The notes beneath the pieces are model-generated. The model saw nothing but the letters and a program-made list of their open reading frames with translations, made no database searches and was not told where the DNA came from. A DNA stretch of 48,990 bases, from assembly GCF_900102785.1 (NCBI RefSeq), contig NZ_FNGC01000022.1, forward strand, positions 2,718 through 51,707, written 5' to 3'. Both the position numbers and the translations under genes were made by a program. This document shows positions 7,042 to 16,404 of the stretch, one piece after another. Every line of letters begins with the position of its first letter. The first letter of the stretch is position 1. This DNA is from Arthrobacter sp. ok362. GTDB taxonomy: Bacteria; Actinomycetota; Actinomycetes; Actinomycetales; Micrococcaceae.

Positions 7042-10000
7042 TCAGCGCAGCACGATGTCCACGGGGTTCGCCTCGGACCGCCACGTGCCCTCGGTCCCCG
7101 CACGCGGGGCAATCACGGGGGCTGTCAGGACGCCTGAGCGGTTGGTGCGTTTGTCCCGCAGGATCTCCGTCACCGACCCCAGGTGCCGGGAGAGGTCGAT
7201 CACGTTCTCCGGCGCGGCCAGCAGCAGCTGGAAGCCGAACTCGTGCAGTGCCTTGATGCCCGCCCCGGCGAATTCCTCGGAGGCGAGCACGAAGGCTTCG
7301 TCCATCATCACGGTGCCATAGGTGGTGAAGCCCTGCTCGGCGATGCCCAGCTGATAGCTCAGCGCCGCGGCCATGATGAACGCGGTGAAGCGCTGCCGCT
7401 CGCCGCCGGACATGGAGCCGGTGTCCGCGTGCATGTAGACCTCGGTCTTCTTCGGCCCCGTCCCTGCCCCCTTGGGCCCGGTGCCCTGGACCTCGCGGTG
7501 CTCCTTGCACTGGATGAACAGGTGGCCGCGGACGTCCAGCACCTCGGCGCGCCAGCGCCGGTCCTCGGGAGTCTGCGAACCGAGCCGCTTCACGAGCGTT
7601 TCGAGCGACTTGTAGCGGGTGGTGAGCTCGGCGTCGTCGTCCGTCTCCGCCCCGGACACCGCGGCGGACGCCGCAGTGGCTGCCTTGCCCGGCCGGGTAT
7701 GCCGGACCTTGAGCGCATTCTGGATGGCGTCCTTGAACTGCTTCGCCGTCGCGGGCAGCGTCTGTTTGATGTCGAGTTCCAGGAAGCTGCCCTCGTGGAA
7801 GTTGACCTCGGACAGGATCCCGTTCAGCGGCAGGATGCGGCTCGTGATGGCGCGACGCTCTTCGTCCAGCAGGTGCAGCAGGGTGGAAAAGGATTCGTGT
7901 GTCCGCTGGTTGAAGAATTGCCGGAACTCGGCCTCCTGTGCGGGCAGCCCGTCGCTGACAATCGCGTGGTAACGGGATTCGAACTCCCCCGCGGCGCCAA
8001 TCGACGTGCCGTGGTCCGCGGAAATCGCCGTGCCCCATTCCCGGACGAAGCCCTCGAAAATCCGGGTGAGGCGCTCCGAGGTAGCCTGCCCGCGGGACTC
8101 GGCCCCATGCAGTTCTGCAAGGAGCCGCGTGCGGACCTGGTTGGCGAGGTTGTCGAGTTCGTGCATCTCCAGGACGTCGCCGAAACCGGTGAAGTACGGT
8201 TCCAGCGCGGCGATCCCGGCGTCCGACGGCGGCGCCTGGGCCAGCCGGTTGCGTGCGGCGTCAAGCAGCGAATCAGCTGCGGTCATGCGCGCATCGAGGG
8301 CCTTGTACTCGCTCTGCAGCACGGCCGCGGCCTCGGTGCTGGACTGGTGCTTGTGCCGCGCGGCTTCGATGCTGGCGCGCAGGGGTTCGAGGTCCGCCTG
8401 CGCGGCGAGCGCGTCCTTGAGGCGCTGCTCGATCCGGGCGAGCTCCTCCGCGGCCACCGCGGCCGAGACCTGCTCCCAAGGCCGGTGGTCGTCTGCCACA
8501 CGGCGCAGGGCGTCGAGCTGCCGGGTCATGCCCTGGTGTGACTCTTCCCGGGTTTGCGCCAGTTCAGCAGCCTTGGCCAGCTCCTGTTGCAGGTCCTCAA
8601 CCTGGCCCGCCACAAGTTCAAGCTTGGCGGCGTTGTCGAATCCGAGGACGTAGTCCTGCCGGGAGGTGAAGCGGTCATCCTTTTCCACCGTGTGGCGGTT
8701 GCGCTTCACCACGCCGCCCAGGCTCAGGCCCTTGTCCAGGCCGGCAAGCTCGTCCGGATCTTCCACGCACGGGTAGGCGAAGTCGAGGGCAATCCGTTCG
8801 CGCAGCCAGGCGCTGCCCTGCGCAAGCGCCTCCGAGTGGGGCCCGGCGTCGGTGAGGAAACTGAGCTTGGTCAGCAGATCGCCATCGACCACGTCCTCGA
8901 CGGCCAGCGCGCCGCCGGCCAGGGGCCGGGAGACGTCCACGGCGCGCAGCGCCCCGCGCACGGAATGGTCGTTGAGGTACCGGGTGACTGCCGCGAAGTG
9001 CTCTCCCGGGACCAGCAGCGTGGTGGCCAGGCTCCGCAGCGCGCGCTCTGCGGCCGGGCGCCACTGCTCCTGGCCCTCGGCGAGGTCGATCAGCTCGCCG
9101 CCGAAGGGCATCTGCTCCTCGGGCACGCCCGTGGCGGCCGCAATGGCGCTGCGGTTTTCAATGCTCGACGGCGGCAGCAGCGACTTGCGCGTCTTCAGCG
9201 AGACGAGCTCCTGCTGGGCCGCGGCGAGTTCGCGTTTCCTGGTGGCGTGGACGTCAAAGGCCTCGAAGCGCAGTTCCTTGAGCGCCTCGGAATCGTCCTG
9301 GAGCTCCGCCGAGCGCGCCGCGGCGTGCTCGTGGGCCTGTTCCCAGCCGGCGGCCGACCACTGGAGTTCGAGCCCGGCGTCGGTCAGCGCCTTGCGGGTC
9401 GATTCCTCCACCTCCTGCCGGAGCTTGAGCCCCACCCGGGCGTTCTCCAGGGACTGCTCGATCGCGGAAATCGCGTTGCCGCCCTGGTTGTTGTACTCCC
9501 CTTCCAGCTGGCGCAGTTCCTTGGCGAAGCCGTCGCGGACAGCGCGTTCGGCGGCAAGGTCACTGGCCTTCGCCTGGGCGAGCTTCTTCAGCCGGGCCAG
9601 GGTCTTCTCATGGACGGTGACAGCGAGCTGCTGCTTGTAGGCCTCGAATTCCTCACCGGTTAGGTCCCGCAGCCGGTTCGCGTCCAGCAGCGCCTGCGCG
9701 TATTCCTTGTTCAGCCCGGGGACGGGAGCCAACTGGTCGCGCTGCTGCCGGACGTCCTCGAGGCGCTGCCGGATGGACATGAGGTTGCTGAATTCCTCGA
9801 CGACGTCGTCCGCTGCAGCCAGTGTGGCGGGGGCATCGAGGACCTGGTCGCGGAAGAAGGTGTTGACGCTGCCGCCGAGTCCCTTGCCGGCCTGGATGAC
9901 GCGCAGCAGCGGGAGGGCCTGATCCGAGTTGATGCCGAGAAGCCGGCGGAAGCGTTCGGCGAAGGCCTTGTGGACGTCGAAGATCTGGGCGTCCGGGAAG

Positions 10001-10542
10001 ATCGCGTCCAGCGCTGACTTAGTGAACCGCTTCTCCGCGATGCCCTCGATGGCGGCGAGGTCCAGCGGCTTGTTGTCGATCACGTAGTACCGGCCGACGC
10101 TGGATTCCGTGCCGTTCTTGGACAGGTCGAACAGCGCCGAGACCGTCACCCGGGTGCCGGCGGCGTTGTCGAACGTGAGCGCGACGGCGGACCAGGTGGC
10201 GCCGGGGCGCTGGAACGCACTCGCCGAGCCCTCGCCGACTGCCTTGTCGCCGACCTTGCCGCGCATGTACGTGAACGTGGTGCGCTTGTCCTCGACAGCG
10301 CCTCCGGCCCGCTGGGCAGCAGCTTCGTTGGAGCGGGGACGGGCGTCGAAAACCCGAAGCATCGCATCGAACAGCGTGGACTTACCGACGCCCGAATTGC
10401 CGGTCAGCAGGGTGCCGTTGCGGTCCACGTGCATCGTGTGGGCGCCATGGAATGTGCCCCAGTTGACCACCTGGACAAGGGCGAGGCGCATCTGGCCGGG
10501 GTTGGTGAGCTCGCCCATCGGCAGCATGGTTGCGATGCTCAC
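7042..10542 (-). CDS. jetC: JetC, SMC-like ATPase of a Wadjet/MksB-type complex
   Basis: The 1166-residue protein has a split ABC head. Walker A is GNSGVGKST (48-56), the signature is SGGERQR (1045-1051), and Walker B is VMMDEAF with D1081/E1082. Between lie long Glu/Ala/Leu/Arg-rich coiled coils around a central hinge-like section (about 470-650). This is the MukB-like motor that loops and compacts DNA in Wadjet/Mks systems. The GTG start overlaps jetB by GTGA. Family knowledge: JetC works with kleisin JetA, KITE JetB and nuclease JetD to cleave plasmids. Here jetD is absent, so the product may act in chromosome organisation or depend on a distant partner. Confidence 0.9.
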   Translation of the reverse strand: MSIATMLPMGELTNPGQMRLALVQVVNWGTFHGAHTMHVDRNGTLLTGNSGVGKSTLFDAMLRVFDARPRSNEAAAQRAGGAVEDKRTTFTYMRGKVGDKAVGEGSASAFQRPGATWSAVALTFDNAAGTRVTVSALFDLSKNGTESSVGRYYVIDNKPLDLAAIEGIAEKRFTKSALDAIFPDAQIFDVHKAFAERFRRLLGINSDQALPLLRVIQAGKGLGGSVNTFFRDQVLDAPATLAAADDVVEEFSNLMSIRQRLEDVRQQRDQLAPVPGLNKEYAQALLDANRLRDLTGEEFEAYKQQLAVTVHEKTLARLKKLAQAKASDLAAERAVRDGFAKELRQLEGEYNNQGGNAISAIEQSLENARVGLKLRQEVEESTRKALTDAGLELQWSAAGWEQAHEHAAARSAELQDDSEALKELRFEAFDVHATRKRELAAAQQELVSLKTRKSLLPPSSIENRSAIAAATGVPEEQMPFGGELIDLAEGQEQWRPAAERALRSLATTLLVPGEHFAAVTRYLNDHSVRGALRAVDVSRPLAGGALAVEDVVDGDLLTKLSFLTDAGPHSEALAQGSAWLRERIALDFAYPCVEDPDELAGLDKGLSLGGVVKRNRHTVEKDDRFTSRQDYVLGFDNAAKLELVAGQVEDLQQELAKAAELAQTREESHQGMTRQLDALRRVADDHRPWEQVSAAVAAEELARIEQRLKDALAAQADLEPLRASIEAARHKHQSSTEAAAVLQSEYKALDARMTAADSLLDAARNRLAQAPPSDAGIAALEPYFTGFGDVLEMHELDNLANQVRTRLLAELHGAESRGQATSERLTRIFEGFVREWGTAISADHGTSIGAAGEFESRYHAIVSDGLPAQEAEFRQFFNQRTHESFSTLLHLLDEERRAITSRILPLNGILSEVNFHEGSFLELDIKQTLPATAKQFKDAIQNALKVRHTRPGKAATAASAAVSGAETDDDAELTTRYKSLETLVKRLGSQTPEDRRWRAEVLDVRGHLFIQCKEHREVQGTGPKGAGTGPKKTEVYMHADTGSMSGGERQRFTAFIMAAALSYQLGIAEQGFTTYGTVMMDEAFVLASEEFAGAGIKALHEFGFQLLLAAPENVIDLSRHLGSVTEILRDKRTNRSGVLTAPVIAPRAGTEGTWRSEANPVDIVLR

Positions 10543-11558
10543 TTGCTGGTCTCCGTGTTCGTGGTTGCGGTGGACGCCGACGGCGATGCCGCCCCCGCCC
10601 CTTCGCCGGACGGCTCTGCTGCAAGCAGCAGGCCGTCCGGCTCCGACAGGCCCGATGCCACTCCCGGGGCGGCATCGCCGTCGTCGTCGCTGTTCGGGTC
10701 ACCTTCGGTGGCGGCGTCGGCTGCTGCGTCGTCGTCGTCGCCACCGTCCGGTTCGTCTCCCTCATCCTCGGCGGCTGAGCCGGGCAGAGGAGTGTCGTCG
10801 AGCTCTAGGAGTGGCTCAGTTCCTGACTTGTCGGTGCTGGCTGCCACCAGGGCTTCGATTTGGGCCGGGATGTCGCCGATGTTTTCGAACGGGAGGGCCA
10901 GGGGGAGGGCGTTGGAAATGGTGTAGACCTCGTCCAGGCCCGTGGTGAGGAGGAGCTGGCGGGCCAGGAGCTTGGTGATGGCGCGGTTGACGACGTCGGC
11001 ATCGCGCAGGGCGTCCTGCTGGCCGGTGGGCTGGTAGTGGGCGACGAGTTCGGCGATTTCCTCGCGCGTGATCGTGGGGTCCGTCTGGGCGGTGACGTGG
11101 CGGTCCAGGAGCAGGCGCAGGCGGAGCAGGACGATGGTTTCGACCCGACTCAGGGCACGCTGCTGCCGCAGGATGCTGGAACGGGTGCTGCCGCCGATCG
11201 CCTCGGGGTCCACGGGGCGCAGGACGGCGACCTTGCGTTCGTGGTCCAGCTGCAGTGTCAGGAATAGTTCGGAGAGGCGGCTGCGCAGGATCAGCTGGTT
11301 GTCCAGGAGCGTGGTCCACAGTTTTTCGTCGCGGCCGCCGTCGATGTACGGGCCCTTGAGCAGCTTCACGAGCGCTTGCCGGACTTTCATCGGGAGCACG
11401 CCGGTGTCGCCCGGGAAGAGGGCGGCGCCGTCGACGAATGTGTCCCGGGGGGTGACGGTGAAGGGCTCGCTCCGGACATGGCCGCCGTCGTTGTCCGCTG
11501 GCGCGGGCGCGGACTGCAGGTCCGCTGTCGTAGTCTCTGTCGTAGTCTCTTCGGTCAT
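10539..11558 (-). CDS. jetB: JetB, DUF4194/MukE-like subunit with acidic tail
   Basis: This 339-residue protein has a DUF4194-like core at about 40-240 (e.g. LPMKVRQALVKLLKGPYIDG, 55-74), the winged-helix partner of kleisin in Wadjet/MukBEF-type complexes. I chose the ATG at 11558, 2 bases after the jetA stop; longer frames run into jetA. Residues 241-339 form a low-complexity tail rich in Asp, Glu, Ala and Gly (DGGDDDDAAADAATEGD). It is likely disordered, and I infer it is longer than in usual family members. The tail could hold off DNA or dock another protein; no function is shown. Confidence 0.85.
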   Translation of the reverse strand: MTEETTTETTTADLQSAPAPADNDGGHVRSEPFTVTPRDTFVDGAALFPGDTGVLPMKVRQALVKLLKGPYIDGGRDEKLWTTLLDNQLILRSRLSELFLTLQLDHERKVAVLRPVDPEAIGGSTRSSILRQQRALSRVETIVLLRLRLLLDRHVTAQTDPTITREEIAELVAHYQPTGQQDALRDADVVNRAITKLLARQLLLTTGLDEVYTISNALPLALPFENIGDIPAQIEALVAASTDKSGTEPLLELDDTPLPGSAAEDEGDEPDGGDDDDAAADAATEGDPNSDDDGDAAPGVASGLSEPDGLLLAAEPSGEGAGAASPSASTATTNTETSK

Positions 11559-11560
11559 GG

Positions 11561-13033
11561 TCAGTCCTTCGCGAGCGTGACGACAGGCAGGTAGGCGGTG
11601 CGGGTGGTGCCGTCGATTTGTTCGAATTCGATGGGCCCCCAGGCCCCGCGGTCGAAGCCGGCGCCTTCGTGGAGGGTCTGCGAAAGCAGGGCCCGGATGG
11701 AGTTGATGTGGCGTTCCCCGGCGGGCAGCTGCGCCCATGCCTCGGTCAGGGTTGAGGCCCCTGCGAGCGCGGCGCGGATGGCTTCCGGCTTGGCCTTGGC
11801 GGTCCGGGGCGAGCGCGCCCGGTCCGAGTCGGAGAACGCGATGGGGTCGGCCAGCTTCGGCGGAGCCGCGAATTCGTCCGGGTCGAAGAGCTTGACCATG
11901 GCCAGGGACTCGAAGCCGGCGCTGAACAACACCGGACCGCGGACCAGGCCGGGCCGTTCGCGCTCGTACGGGAGGGAACGGATGGCCTGCTCGGCCTCCC
12001 GCAGGACCTTGCGGAGCCGGACCGACTGCCGGAAGTCGTCACTTTGGACGTAGGTGTTGAGGCTCTCGCTGAGCTTGCCATAGATCCGCTGGATCTGGCT
12101 GTGCTGACTGCGGAGTTCGGCCACGAGGTTCTTGAGGGTCTCGCGTTCCTCGTGGCTGAGCTCGTCCGCGAACTGCCGGCTCAGCACTTCGCCGATCGCC
12201 GACCGGAACCTCAGCTGCTGTTGCGGGTCCTCCAGGAACGCGGTGAAGGACCGGAACGTCCGGCCTTCGGGGCTCTGCCGCAGCCGCTTGTCGGCCTCGA
12301 GCACCTGGGCCATGGTGGCGCCTTTGCTGAGGGATTCCTCGATGATCTGGTTGCGCAGCTCCCCCACGAGCTCTTCAATCCGGTCACGCATCTTCTTGTA
12401 GTCCGCGGGCAGGCTCGCGGCGAGATCGAGGATGTTGCCCGCGGCCTCCACGGCCTCGTCGTCGTCGAGCAGTCCGTCGAAGTCCCCGGAGCTGATGTCC
12501 TCCATCAGCTGGCGGCGCTCGTCGATCTCCTCTTCGAGTGATTCAATCCGTGCGCTCTGGTCCGGGTTGGTCTCGTTGGCGAGCTTCTCCACGTCGCCGA
12601 GCAGTGTGCCGAGCCGGGAGCCGTTCAGCGTGGACCGCTCGCTCGACAGGCTGTCCAGGAAGGCCAGGACGCGGGCAGCAGGCTCGGTGACTTCGTAGAC
12701 GATCTGGCCCGACTGGTTCCGGCGGGTCAGGAAGTTCTTGCGGGTCCATTCGTCCGCATATTTCTTTCCGGAAAGTGCGCCGTTGGCCGAGCCGCTGTGC
12801 TGCTCTCCCGTGCCGGGGGCCTGCCGGCGGAGCTGCTCGAGGAAGGCGTCGACGTCGGCGTGGAACTGTTCCAGGGGCAGCTGGGCGCGGGTGCGGGTGA
12901 AGGAGGCCTGGAGCACGGCGATCACCCACGGCGCCGAGCGCGTCAGAGCCCAGGCAGGTCCTTTGGTGAGGAGCTCGAGGTCCCGGAGCCGGGCGCTGAT
13001 GGCGTCGGCTGATGACACGGCGGAGCGGGACAC
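11561..13033 (-). CDS. jetA: JetA, DUF3375/MukF-like kleisin subunit
   Basis: The 490-residue protein matches the DUF3375 kind of Wadjet component. An N-terminal helical/winged-helix region includes WVIAVLQASFT and RKNFLTRRNQSGQIVYEVTE. A middle helical stretch contains SLEEEIDERRQLMEDI, and a C-terminal domain ends TRTAYLPVVTLAKD. As kleisin it should bridge the JetC heads and bind JetB. The start is GTG with GAAGGAG upstream. It is the first gene of the operon and diverges from the PepSY gene, so its promoter lies in 13034-13196. Confidence 0.88.
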   Translation of the reverse strand: MSRSAVSSADAISARLRDLELLTKGPAWALTRSAPWVIAVLQASFTRTRAQLPLEQFHADVDAFLEQLRRQAPGTGEQHSGSANGALSGKKYADEWTRKNFLTRRNQSGQIVYEVTEPAARVLAFLDSLSSERSTLNGSRLGTLLGDVEKLANETNPDQSARIESLEEEIDERRQLMEDISSGDFDGLLDDDEAVEAAGNILDLAASLPADYKKMRDRIEELVGELRNQIIEESLSKGATMAQVLEADKRLRQSPEGRTFRSFTAFLEDPQQQLRFRSAIGEVLSRQFADELSHEERETLKNLVAELRSQHSQIQRIYGKLSESLNTYVQSDDFRQSVRLRKVLREAEQAIRSLPYERERPGLVRGPVLFSAGFESLAMVKLFDPDEFAAPPKLADPIAFSDSDRARSPRTAKAKPEAIRAALAGASTLTEAWAQLPAGERHINSIRALLSQTLHEGAGFDRGAWGPIEFEQIDGTTRTAYLPVVTLAKD

Positions 13034-13196
13034 GCACTCTCCTTCGGCTGCCAGAGGATGGTTTGGGGTGGTGTTGCGGGCAGCGAATTCGAAAAACTGC
13101 CAGCTACAAGGTTAACGCAGGGCTCCGGCCGCATTCGTCGTTGTGTGCTCCCCTATGTCGGCGCACACTTGAATGACCAGCTGAAAGGAGACGACC

Positions 13197-13574
13197 ATGC
13201 GGAAGAGAACGATGTGGATCACGGGGGCAGCGTCTGCAGCGGTACTGCTGGGCGGAGCGTCAGTGGCGGTCGCGGCGTCCCAGCAAGTCAGGGTCCTCCA
13301 GTCCTGGAATCCGGCTGCCGCGGTTCTCAGCGCCGGCGACCTGGAGCTCGACGGCGAGTCCGACGGTCCCGCGCTCACCGACGCCGACCGCGCGATGGCA
13401 TCAAGCGCCGCACTGGCGAAGGTCGGCCAGGGCAGCGTCACGAAAGTGGAACGCGACGACGACGGCGCGGCTTACGAGGTGAAAGTGCGCCTCAGCAACG
13501 GCACCCAGGTTGAAGTTGCACTCGGAACGGACTTCCAGGTCCTGAGCCAGAGCGGCCCGGAGCACGACGATTAA
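13197..13574 (+). CDS. Small secreted PepSY-domain protein
   Basis: A 125-residue protein with an N-terminal signal peptide (basic MRKRTM, hydrophobic core to about residue 27, AVAASQQ cleavage region). One PepSY-like module follows, with ALAKVGQGSVTKVERDDDG then YEVKVRLSNGTQVEVALG. PepSY domains often restrain peptidases or occur alone at the cell surface. GAAAGGAG precedes the ATG. It diverges from jetA and has no operon partner, so a link to Jet is not indicated. Confidence 0.8.
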   Translation: MRKRTMWITGAASAAVLLGGASVAVAASQQVRVLQSWNPAAAVLSAGDLELDGESDGPALTDADRAMASSAALAKVGQGSVTKVERDDDGAAYEVKVRLSNGTQVEVALGTDFQVLSQSGPEHDD

Positions 13575-13834
13575 CACCCGCCGTACCAACACGGGGTCAG
13601 ATCCGACCCATTCACGGCACCGGAATGGGCGCGGAGTAAGCCCACGTTGCCTTCAGGCGGCCGTGACACCCGGGATTGGTGAGGGTGCCGCAACCGCGCC
13701 GTGACCTACGCCCCGGTAGCATCTCGATCCCGTATCAAGAGGCCACGAACGTCCAAAGGACCCTAGTTCAGCACCTCTCCGGCACCCTACGCTCGGGCTA
13801 CTGATTCAACCGAAGCGATGGTGCAGGGGGAAGA

Positions 13835-14173
13835 ATGCAGTTCGACCTAAGCGCAGTGGAAACGGGCACGATGGTGGTGATTGGAACCCTCGTGTTCGCC
13901 CTGATGATCGGCGCCTTCATGATGGTGTCCGCGTTCGCGGCCATGGTTCTGGTCGGCGTGGGCCGGCTCGCCTGGTACCTCGTGGCTGGCGCGGTAATTG
14001 GCCTGGTCCACGGCATCAACCACGGTTGGGACCGGCTGGTCCGCCATGCCTCAACTGTGGAGTTGCCCGCCGATTTCCAGGTCGACTTCGGCACGGACTT
14101 CCGGCCCGACCACCTGGGTCAGGCCTCCCCTAGCACAGGCACTTACCCGCGAGTAGTATTGCGGGACAGCTGA
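13835..14173 (+). CDS. Small hypothetical membrane protein
   Basis: The 112-residue protein has two closely packed hydrophobic segments (about 12-36 and 42-62) and a soluble C-terminus with FQVDFGTDFRPDH. The N-terminal half resembles the start of the protein at 17885-18496: both have a short leader, a Gly/Met/Phe-rich segment and VGVGRLA or LAGIGRLA. I do not recognise the family. It precedes the acyl-CoA dehydrogenase gene by 63 bases. Confidence 0.65.
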   Translation: MQFDLSAVETGTMVVIGTLVFALMIGAFMMVSAFAAMVLVGVGRLAWYLVAGAVIGLVHGINHGWDRLVRHASTVELPADFQVDFGTDFRPDHLGQASPSTGTYPRVVLRDS

Positions 14174-14236
14174 AGGGTCCTCCACCCGCGGCGGATCCAG
14201 GGCTCGAGCCGGCCACCCGGTTAGAGGAGATGCCCA

Positions 14237-16288
14237 GTGAGCTCCGCCATTGAAGACCCCGCCACCGCACCCGACACTCCAACTCCAGACACTCCAACAC
14301 CGGGCACCCCGGCGCCGGAGACCCCGGCGCCGGAGACCGCCGGGGCGCCGGACCACATAGGCCCCGACGCGACTGCCGCCGACGCCCGGGCCATTGCCGA
14401 GGCCGCCCGCGAGACCAGCTGGAACCAGCCCAGCTTCGCGAAGGGCCTCTACCTTGGCAGCTTCGATTTGAGCCTGATCCACCCGTGGCCCGAGGCCCCC
14501 GCCGACGACGTCGAACGCGGCGAAGCCTTCATGGCCCGGCTGACCGACTATTGCCGCACGATGTCCGGGCGCGCCATCGAGCGCGACGACCGGATCCCGG
14601 ACGACTATCTCAAGGGGCTTGCCGAGCTCGGCGCGTTCGGCATGAAGATTCCCCGCGAATACGGCGGCCTGGGCCTGACCCTCGTGTACTACGGCCGCGC
14701 GCTGGCCCTGCTTGGATCGGTGCACCCAAGCCTCGGCGCCCTGCTGTCCGCGCACCAGTCCATCGGCGTCCCGGAGCCGGTCAAGGTCTTCGGCACCCCA
14801 GCCCAGAAGCGGGAATACCTGCCCCGCTGCGCCGCCGGAGCCATCACCGCCTTCCTGCTGACCGAGCCCGACGTCGGCAGCGACCCCGCCCGGATGGGCA
14901 GCACGGCCGTCCTCTCCGACGACGGCGAATCGTACGTTCTGGACGGCGTCAAGTTGTGGACCACCAACGGCGTCATCGCCGAACTCGTCGTGGCGATGGC
15001 CCTCGTGCCGCCGCACACCGATGCGGACGGGACCGCCCACAAAGGCGGCATCAGCGCGTTCATAGTGGAAATGGACTCCCCCGGCATCACCGTGGAAAAC
15101 CGCAACACCTTCATGGGGCTCCGCGGGATCGAAAACGGTGTGACCCGCTTCCATCAGGTCAGGGTCCCCGCCGCCAACCGGCTGGGCCGGGAAGGACAGG
15201 GCTTGAAGATCGCCCTCACCACACTGAACACGGGCAGGCTCTCGCTCCCCGCGCTGTGCGTCGCCACGGGCCGGTGGAGCCTGAAGATCGCCCGCGAATG
15301 GTCCAACGCCCGCACCCAGTGGGGTCGCCCGATCGGCCAGCATGAGGCCGTGGGCAAGAAAATCGCCTTCATCGCGGCCAGCGCCTTCGCCCTGGACGCC
15401 GTGTTTGAACTCTCCGCCGAAATGGCCGACGCCGGGCAGAAGGACATCCGGATCGAGGCAGCCCTGGCCAAGCTGTGGTCCACGGAGATCAGCTGCCTCA
15501 TCGCGGACGAACTCGTGCAAATCCGCGGCGGCCGGGGCTTTGAAACGGCGGACTCGCTCGAAGCCCGCGGCGAGCGCGCCGTCGCCGCGGAACAGCAGTT
15601 CCGCGACATGAGGATCAACCGGATCTTCGAGGGGTCCTCGGAAATCATGAAGTTGCTGATCGCCCGCGAAGCCGTGGACGCGCACCTGGCGGCCGCGGGA
15701 GACCTCGCCTCGGAGGACGCCCGCCTATCGGACAAGGCGAAGGCCGCCGTCGGCGCGTCCGGCTTCTACGCGAAGTGGCTGCCTAAACTCGTGGCCGGCG
15801 CGGGCATGGATCCGCGGTCCTACAGCGACTTTGGCCGGCTCGCCAAACAGCTGCGTTACGTGGAGCGCTCCTCCCGGCGCCTGGCGCGGCAGACCTTCTA
15901 CGGAATGGGCCGCTGGCAGGCGAAGCTTGAGCACAAGCAGGCGTTCCTGGGCCGGATCGTGGACATCGGTGCGGAGCTCTTTGCCATGGCGGCCTGCTGT
16001 TCCCGCGCCGAGATGCTGCTGCGGACCCAGCCGGAACGCGGCGCCTCCGCGTACGAACTCGCCGAGGCCTACTGCGAACAGGCCCGTGTACGCGTCGACG
16101 AATATTTCGACCGGCTGTGGCGGAACACCGACGACGCCGACCACGCCCTGGCCCGCAAAACCCTGGCCGGCGACTACGCCTGGCTGGAGGCCGGGATCCT
16201 TGACCAGTCAGAAGGGACCGGTCCGTGGATCGCGGACGCCAGCCGGCGCGCCTCGGTCCGGGAAGACCTGCACCGCAAGTACCGCTGA
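14237..16288 (+). CDS. Acyl-CoA dehydrogenase family protein
   Basis: A 683-residue FAD enzyme that would introduce a double bond into acyl-CoA. The N-terminal 35 residues are a Pro/Thr/Glu-rich repeat (PDTPTPDTPTPGTPAPETP), probably disordered. The dehydrogenase core follows, with AFLLTEPDVGSD, IENGVTRFHQV and GRGFETADSLE. RINRIFEGSSEIMKLLIARE fits the cofactor and C-terminal catalytic region. About 150 extra C-terminal residues place it nearer the long VLCAD-like forms. The GTG start has TAGAGGAGA upstream. The substrate chain length cannot be told. Confidence 0.88.
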   Translation: MSSAIEDPATAPDTPTPDTPTPGTPAPETPAPETAGAPDHIGPDATAADARAIAEAARETSWNQPSFAKGLYLGSFDLSLIHPWPEAPADDVERGEAFMARLTDYCRTMSGRAIERDDRIPDDYLKGLAELGAFGMKIPREYGGLGLTLVYYGRALALLGSVHPSLGALLSAHQSIGVPEPVKVFGTPAQKREYLPRCAAGAITAFLLTEPDVGSDPARMGSTAVLSDDGESYVLDGVKLWTTNGVIAELVVAMALVPPHTDADGTAHKGGISAFIVEMDSPGITVENRNTFMGLRGIENGVTRFHQVRVPAANRLGREGQGLKIALTTLNTGRLSLPALCVATGRWSLKIAREWSNARTQWGRPIGQHEAVGKKIAFIAASAFALDAVFELSAEMADAGQKDIRIEAALAKLWSTEISCLIADELVQIRGGRGFETADSLEARGERAVAAEQQFRDMRINRIFEGSSEIMKLLIAREAVDAHLAAAGDLASEDARLSDKAKAAVGASGFYAKWLPKLVAGAGMDPRSYSDFGRLAKQLRYVERSSRRLARQTFYGMGRWQAKLEHKQAFLGRIVDIGAELFAMAACCSRAEMLLRTQPERGASAYELAEAYCEQARVRVDEYFDRLWRNTDDADHALARKTLAGDYAWLEAGILDQSEGTGPWIADASRRASVREDLHRKYR

Positions 16289-16404
16289 AGGGCCCCTGCC
16301 GCAGATAGTAAGCACCCTTGCTATCCGGATTCCGCCGTGGTTAGGTGGATGCCAGACCTTCACCCCTACGGTGCCCGGTCATTCAGCGAAAGGGAGCAAC
16401 CCTC

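Noticed and set aside
7183..9663. Two long plus-strand open frames (452 and 369 codons) opposite jetC
   Set aside because: They are antisense to intact ATPase motifs, have no family sequence or ribosome binding sites, and are expected in GC-rich DNA.
14051..15685. A 544-codon minus-strand frame opposite the acyl-CoA dehydrogenase gene
   Set aside because: It mirrors the codon bias of the real gene and its protein is low complexity with no recognisable domain.
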